Shown here piece by piece: positions 60,731-64,000 of a DNA stretch of 64,000 bases. Positions within the stretch are counted from its first letter, which is position 1. Each line of letters opens with the position of its first letter. The translations under genes and the position numbers were made by a program. The stretch is from contig CAWEIS010000003.1 in NCBI GenBank assembly GCA_963809205.1, positions 248,001 through 312,000 on the forward strand, given 5' to 3'. This DNA is from DATLLN01 sp963809205. Lineage in GTDB: Bacteria; Actinomycetota; Thermoleophilia; Gaiellales; JAICJC01. The notes beneath the pieces were generated by a model, which worked only from the letters and a program-made list of their open reading frames with translations, had not been told where the DNA came from and did no database searches.

Positions 60731-61707
60731 TCCTCGCCCTCGAGACCTCCTGCGACGAGACCGCGGCGGCGGTCGTAGACGCGGAGGGCTCGATCCTGGC
60801 GAACGTGGTGGCGTCGCAGGCCGAGCTGCACGCGCCGTACGGGGGCGTCGTTCCGGAGGTCGCCTCGCGCCGCCACCTCGAGCTCACCGTGCCCGTCGTC
60901 GAGCGGGCGCTGACAGATGCCGGCGCCGAGCTGGACGACCTCGACGCGGTGGCGGTGACCGAGGGGCCGGGTCTGATCGGCGCGCTGCTGGTCGGGCTGG
61001 CCAGTGCCAAGGCCATCGCGTTCGCCCGCGGGCTGCCGCTCGTCCCAGTCGATCACCTCCACGGCCACATCGCGGCGCTCTACCTGCAACCGCAGCCGCT
61101 CGAACCGCCGTTCCTGGCGCTGCTGGCGTCGGGCGGTCACACGCTGCTGGCGGAGGTTGACGACCGCGCCGGCTACCGGGTGATCGGCACCACCCTGGAT
61201 GACGCCGCCGGAGAGGCGTTCGACAAGGGCGCCCGTCTGCTCGGCCTCAGCTACCCGGGCGGCGCGGAGCTGGAGCGGCTGGCGGCGCAGGGCGACCAGG
61301 AGCGGCACCGGCTGCCCGTGGCCATGCTCGGCACGCCGGGCCACGACTTCTCGTTCAGCGGCCTGAAGACGGCGCTCCTGTACGCCACCCGCGAGGGACA
61401 CGGCGGCGCCGACCTGGCCGCGTCCTACCAGCGGGCGATCATCCGGTCGCTGGTCGGCCGCACAATGGAGGCCGTGCGCGCCACCGGCCGGGACACCCTG
61501 GCCGTCGTTGGCGGGGTGGCCCGCAACGCGGCGCTGCGTTCGGCGTTCGCGGAGGCGTGCGCGGACGAGGGCGTGCGGCTGGCGCTCGCGCCGCCCGAGC
61601 TGTGCTCCGACAACGCGGCGATGATCGCCTCGGCCGCCAGGTTCACGCAGCCGATCGCGTTCCCGGACTACCTCGACCGCGACGCCTACGCCTCGCGCGT
61701 GGCATGA
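60727..61707 (+). CDS. tsaD: tRNA N6-adenosine threonylcarbamoyltransferase TsaD
   Basis: TsaD transfers the threonylcarbamoyl group to A37 of tRNA. The 326-residue ASKHA protein has L-E-T-S-C-D-E-T-A-A-A-V-V, the metal histidines in H-L-H-G-H, L-A-S-G-G-H-T, G-E-A-F-D-K, F-S-F-S-G-L-K-T-A, V-G-G-V-A-R-N and C-S-D-N-A-A-M-I-A near the C-terminus. It overlaps both neighbours by 4 nt, giving one coupled set tsaE-tsaB-rimI-tsaD. Confidence 0.96.
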   Translation: MILALETSCDETAAAVVDAEGSILANVVASQAELHAPYGGVVPEVASRRHLELTVPVVERALTDAGAELDDLDAVAVTEGPGLIGALLVGLASAKAIAFARGLPLVPVDHLHGHIAALYLQPQPLEPPFLALLASGGHTLLAEVDDRAGYRVIGTTLDDAAGEAFDKGARLLGLSYPGGAELERLAAQGDQERHRLPVAMLGTPGHDFSFSGLKTALLYATREGHGGADLAASYQRAIIRSLVGRTMEAVRATGRDTLAVVGGVARNAALRSAFAEACADEGVRLALAPPELCSDNAAMIASAARFTQPIAFPDYLDRDAYASRVA

Positions 61708-61964
61708 GCGTCGAGGTCGTCCTCTACAGCGCGCCGGACTGCGGGTTGTGCATCGATGCTAAGCGTGTGCTCGAGTCGCAGGCGCCCGTGCTCGGCTACC
61801 GGCTGCGCACCATCGACATCAGCATGGACGAGGAGCTCGAGCGGCTGCACCGGCACGAGATCCCGCTTGTCACGATCGCCGGGCGGCGGGCGTTCAAGTA
61901 CCAAGTCGACCCGGCGGAGCTCCGCCGCCGGGTGATCGCCGCAGAGTCACAATCCACCGCCTGA
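61704..61964 (+). CDS. Glutaredoxin-like (DUF836) protein
   Basis: An 86-residue thioredoxin-fold protein: V-V-L-Y-S-A-P-D-C-G-L-C with the C-x-x-C motif at the start of helix 1, I-D-I-S-M-D-E-E-L, then I-P-L-V-T-I-A-G with the cis-proline and F-K-Y-Q-V-D. Probably a small thiol-disulfide protein; partner unknown. The ATG overlaps the tsaD stop by 4 nt. Confidence 0.88.
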   Translation: MSVEVVLYSAPDCGLCIDAKRVLESQAPVLGYRLRTIDISMDEELERLHRHEIPLVTIAGRRAFKYQVDPAELRRRVIAAESQSTA

Positions 61965-62009
61965 AATCGGTCACCCGTGGCAAGCGGAGCTTGCTTCCCA
62001 GGCCGTCGC

Positions 62010-62015
62010 TACACT
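62010..62015 (+). promoter_or_regulatory. -10 box of rex
   Basis: TACACT, 10 nt before the GTG of rex. A TCACAA half-site resembling a Rex operator overlaps the start (62029-62034), which could allow autoregulation. Confidence 0.4.
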
Positions 62016-62025
62016 GATCGGCACT

Positions 62026-62682
62026 GTGTCACAAGCTACCGCCACCAAGGGGGAATCGTTGGCTCCTGAGCGCCTGACCGTCGGCGTCGCGGCCCGCCTC
62101 TCGCGCTATCTGCAGGTGCTTACGCAAGCGAAGAAGCAGGGCCGTGACTCGATCTCCTCACAGGAGATCGGCGAGTACACCCACGTGAACGCCACCCAGA
62201 TTCGTCGCGACCTGTCGGGCTTCGGCAAGTTCGGCAAGCGTGGGGTGGGATACAACATCGACTTCCTGATCGCGGAGATCCGCAAGATCCTGCGCACCTC
62301 CGGGCAGCACAACATCGCGCTGGTGGGCGCCGGCCAGCTGGGCCAGGCGATCGCCTCGTCCAACATCTTCGGCGACCACGGCTTCCACATCTCCGGCGTG
62401 TTCGACGCCGACCCGTCCAAGCGCGGCAGTGCGGTGGGCGAGCTGGCCGTGCAGTCGATGGACGACCTGACCGAGGCGATCCGCGAGAAGAACATCATCG
62501 TCGGCGTGCTCGCCGTTCCCCCCGGATCGGCTCAGAGCGCCGCGAACGCGCTGGTGGACGCCGGCGTGAAGATCGTGTTCAGCTACTCCGATGCGCTGAT
62601 CGACACGCCGCCCGACGTAACGGTGCATCGCAGCAACCCCGCCGAGCAGCTGCTCTACGCGCTCTACTTCTACCTGTCGTAG
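62026..62682 (+). CDS. rex: Redox-sensing transcriptional repressor Rex
   Basis: Rex senses the NADH/NAD ratio and represses fermentation and respiration genes when NAD is high. The 218-residue protein has an N-terminal winged helix (Y-T-H-V-N-A-T-Q-I-R-R-D-L-S-G-F-G-K-F-G-K-R as recognition region), G-V-G-Y-N, the NAD loop V-G-A-G-Q-L-G-Q-A-I and a C-terminal Y-F-Y-L swap helix. GTG start; about 15 residues before the HTH are unusual and could be trimmed by a later start. Confidence 0.96.
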   Translation: MSQATATKGESLAPERLTVGVAARLSRYLQVLTQAKKQGRDSISSQEIGEYTHVNATQIRRDLSGFGKFGKRGVGYNIDFLIAEIRKILRTSGQHNIALVGAGQLGQAIASSNIFGDHGFHISGVFDADPSKRGSAVGELAVQSMDDLTEAIREKNIIVGVLAVPPGSAQSAANALVDAGVKIVFSYSDALIDTPPDVTVHRSNPAEQLLYALYFYLS

Positions 62683-62688
62683 TGCCGT

Positions 62689-62707
62689 TCGGGCGTTACC
62701 GGCCCGA
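62689..62707. terminator. Possible terminator hairpin after rex
   Basis: TCGGGC and GCCCGA form a 6-bp stem with a 7-nt loop, starting 7 nt after the rex stop. There is no T tract, so if it terminates it may need a factor. Confidence 0.35.
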
Positions 62708-62774
62708 GTTGAAAACGGTACGACCAGGGCTCTGAACGCTTAGGGACACGGCCGCAACGGCCGATGAGCCCCGC

Positions 62775-64000
62775 GTGACGAGGCCGCGTCATCCCCCGCG
62801 ACGAGGCGCTCTACCGCCTGTCCGTGTTCGCCGCCGCCGGCTGCATCGCCGTGATGCTGGCTGCGCTGTTCGCCGGGCCGTCGACGTCGCTCGACCGCCA
62901 GGGCCTGCTGATCGCGGTGTCCGTGCTGGCGATCGGCGCCTGCTTCACCACCTGGTGACCGTCGAGCGCTGCTTCGCGCCTGCGCCGCAGCGCGCCGAGA
63001 CCGTCGAGGCGGCCCGGTCGCACGCGGAGGATCTGCAGACGGTGGTCGAGATCGCCCGCCGGCTGCCGGCTCGGCTGACGCCCACGCGGCGCGCGAGGCC
63101 ATGTGCACGGGCGTGCTCGAGGTGTGCGGCGGGATGCTGGCCGTGCTGATGGAGCCGGACGGCGCCGGATCGCTGGTCGCCTCGGCCGTGGCCGGCGCCG
63201 ATGCGGCGCCGATGCGCGTCTCGCTGGACGACGACGCCTCGGTCACCGTCGACGCGTTCCGCTCCGCCGAGCCGTACTTCGTCGCCGACCTGGAGGGACA
63301 TCCGGCCGTGTCGTCGCGGCTGGCGGCGTCGCTGGACGCCGTCTCCGCGTTGTGGCAGCCGGTGATCCGCGATTCGGAGCCGGTGGGGGTGCTGATCGTC
63401 GTCTGGGACCGGCCGCTCGACCGGCTCTCCGAGCGGGCCGCGGCCGTGGTCGGCCTGTTCGCCGCCGAGGCGGCGGTGGCCATCGAGCGGGCCGACCTGC
63501 GGTCCCGGCTGGAGGGCCTGAACCGCACCCTGCGGATGCAGGTCGAGGCCCTGCGGATCTCGGATCAGCTGAAGACCGACTTCGTGTCCAGCGTCTCCCA
63601 CGAGCTGCGGACGCCGCTGGCGTCGATCATCGGGTACGTCGACGTGATGCTCGACGGCGACGTCGGCGCGTTCACGGACGAGCAGCGCGAGTTCATGGGC
63701 ATCGTCCAGCAGAACGCGCGCCGGCTGCTGACGCTGATCAACGACCTGCTCACCCTGTCCGGCGTCGAGAGCGGCAAGATGGTGCTGCGCCGCGAGCTGA
63801 CCGATCTGCGCGGCGTCGTCGAGCGGTGCGTCCGCGACCAGCTGCAGATCGCCGAGGCCAGCGACCTCAAGCTCTCGCTGGTGCTGCCCGGGGATCCCGT
63901 CGAGGCCCAGGTCGACGCCGACCGGATCGCCCAGGTGGTCACCAACCTGCTCGCCAACGCGATCAAGTTCACCGGCGCCGGAGGCCGCGTGGGCGTCGCC
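62775..64000 (+). pseudogene. Sensor histidine kinase, three frameshifts, 3' end outside the window
   Basis: Pieces in successive frames build one kinase: two short N-terminal membrane segments (62810-62945, L-S-V-F-A-A-A-G-C-I-A-V-M-L-A-A-L and L-I-A-V-S-V-L-A-I-G), a signalling helix (D-L-Q-T-V-V-E-I-A-R-R-L), a GAF-like domain (about 63100-63490), a HisKA helix with F-V-S-S-V-S-H-E-L-R-T-P-L and the start of the HATPase with N-L-L-A-N-A-I-K-F. The frame changes near 62795 (C5 run, one base too many), 62945 (one C missing from a C run, else a stop) and 63070. Proposed start GTG 62775. From 63070 the frame is open to the window end. Confidence 0.7.

Noticed and set aside
62764..62780. ATG-AGC-CCC-GCG-TGA before the kinase as a possible recoded (selenocysteine) start
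   Set aside because: The GTG at 62775 with one base removed from the C5 run gives a simpler reading, and there is no SECIS-like hairpin or Sec family here.

Overview
The window is a GC-rich, tightly packed bacterial chromosome segment, most likely from an actinomycete-type bacterium (Actinomycetota). The evidence is the co-occurrence of DivIVA and SepF, a MurA whose catalytic Cys is an Asp, the DUF2520-panC arrangement, non-mevalonate isoprenoid genes, Rex, frequent GTG starts with 4-nt GTGA overlaps, and many genes with a -10-like TANNNT box only 6-10 nt before the start codon, as in leaderless transcripts. A deep-branching class such as Thermoleophilia would fit, but this is inference. No rRNA, tRNA, CRISPR array, transposase or prophage was recognised.

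Layout. 1-5.2 kb: end of an EEP nuclease/phosphatase gene, a frameshifted PLP aminotransferase, an HD hydrolase, murA, a SMI1-like protein and a frameshifted cation/proton antiporter. 5.2-11.9 kb: overlapping run hisD-ridA-(DHH-CBS-CBS-tRNA nucleotidyltransferase)-unknown-pgeF-yggS. 11.9-16.9 kb: two tandem cupins, then the division/envelope block sepF-proC-yggT-divIVA-lspA-rluD. 17-26.5 kb: rpsB-tsf-pyrH-frr, a pair of GGGGTC-N-GACCCC palindromes, then uppS-cdsA-dxr-rseP-ispG (undecaprenyl carrier, phospholipid and MEP isoprenoid synthesis). 26.8-36.8 kb: dnaE, uvrB, a PH-domain protein and uvrA. 36.8-51.7 kb: accessory metabolism (Nudix, secreted metallopeptidase, enoyl-CoA hydratase, MFS, VOC and DUF proteins, a GFA-GFA-TPR fusion, an FAD oxidoreductase/P-loop kinase fusion, SPFH). 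51.7-54.0 kb: DUF2520-panC-panB, leading to pantothenate and CoA. 54-58.5 kb: a PQQ-repeat protein, then a poorly coding stretch with small proteins and broken genes. 58.6-62.7 kb: type 4 uracil-DNA glycosylase, the t6A genes tsaE-tsaB-rimI-tsaD, a thioredoxin-fold protein and rex. 62.8-64 kb: start of a frameshifted sensor histidine kinase that runs off the end.

The core genes form conserved housekeeping neighbourhoods for ribosome and translation, carrier-lipid and isoprenoid supply for the cell wall, division, and nucleotide-excision repair. The oddities are structural rather than a single new system: a leaderless promoter layout, a 12-codon leader frame coupled to lspA, two gene fusions, perfect palindromes after frr, and frameshifts confined to five accessory genes, several at homopolymers, which leaves open sequencing error versus real gene decay.
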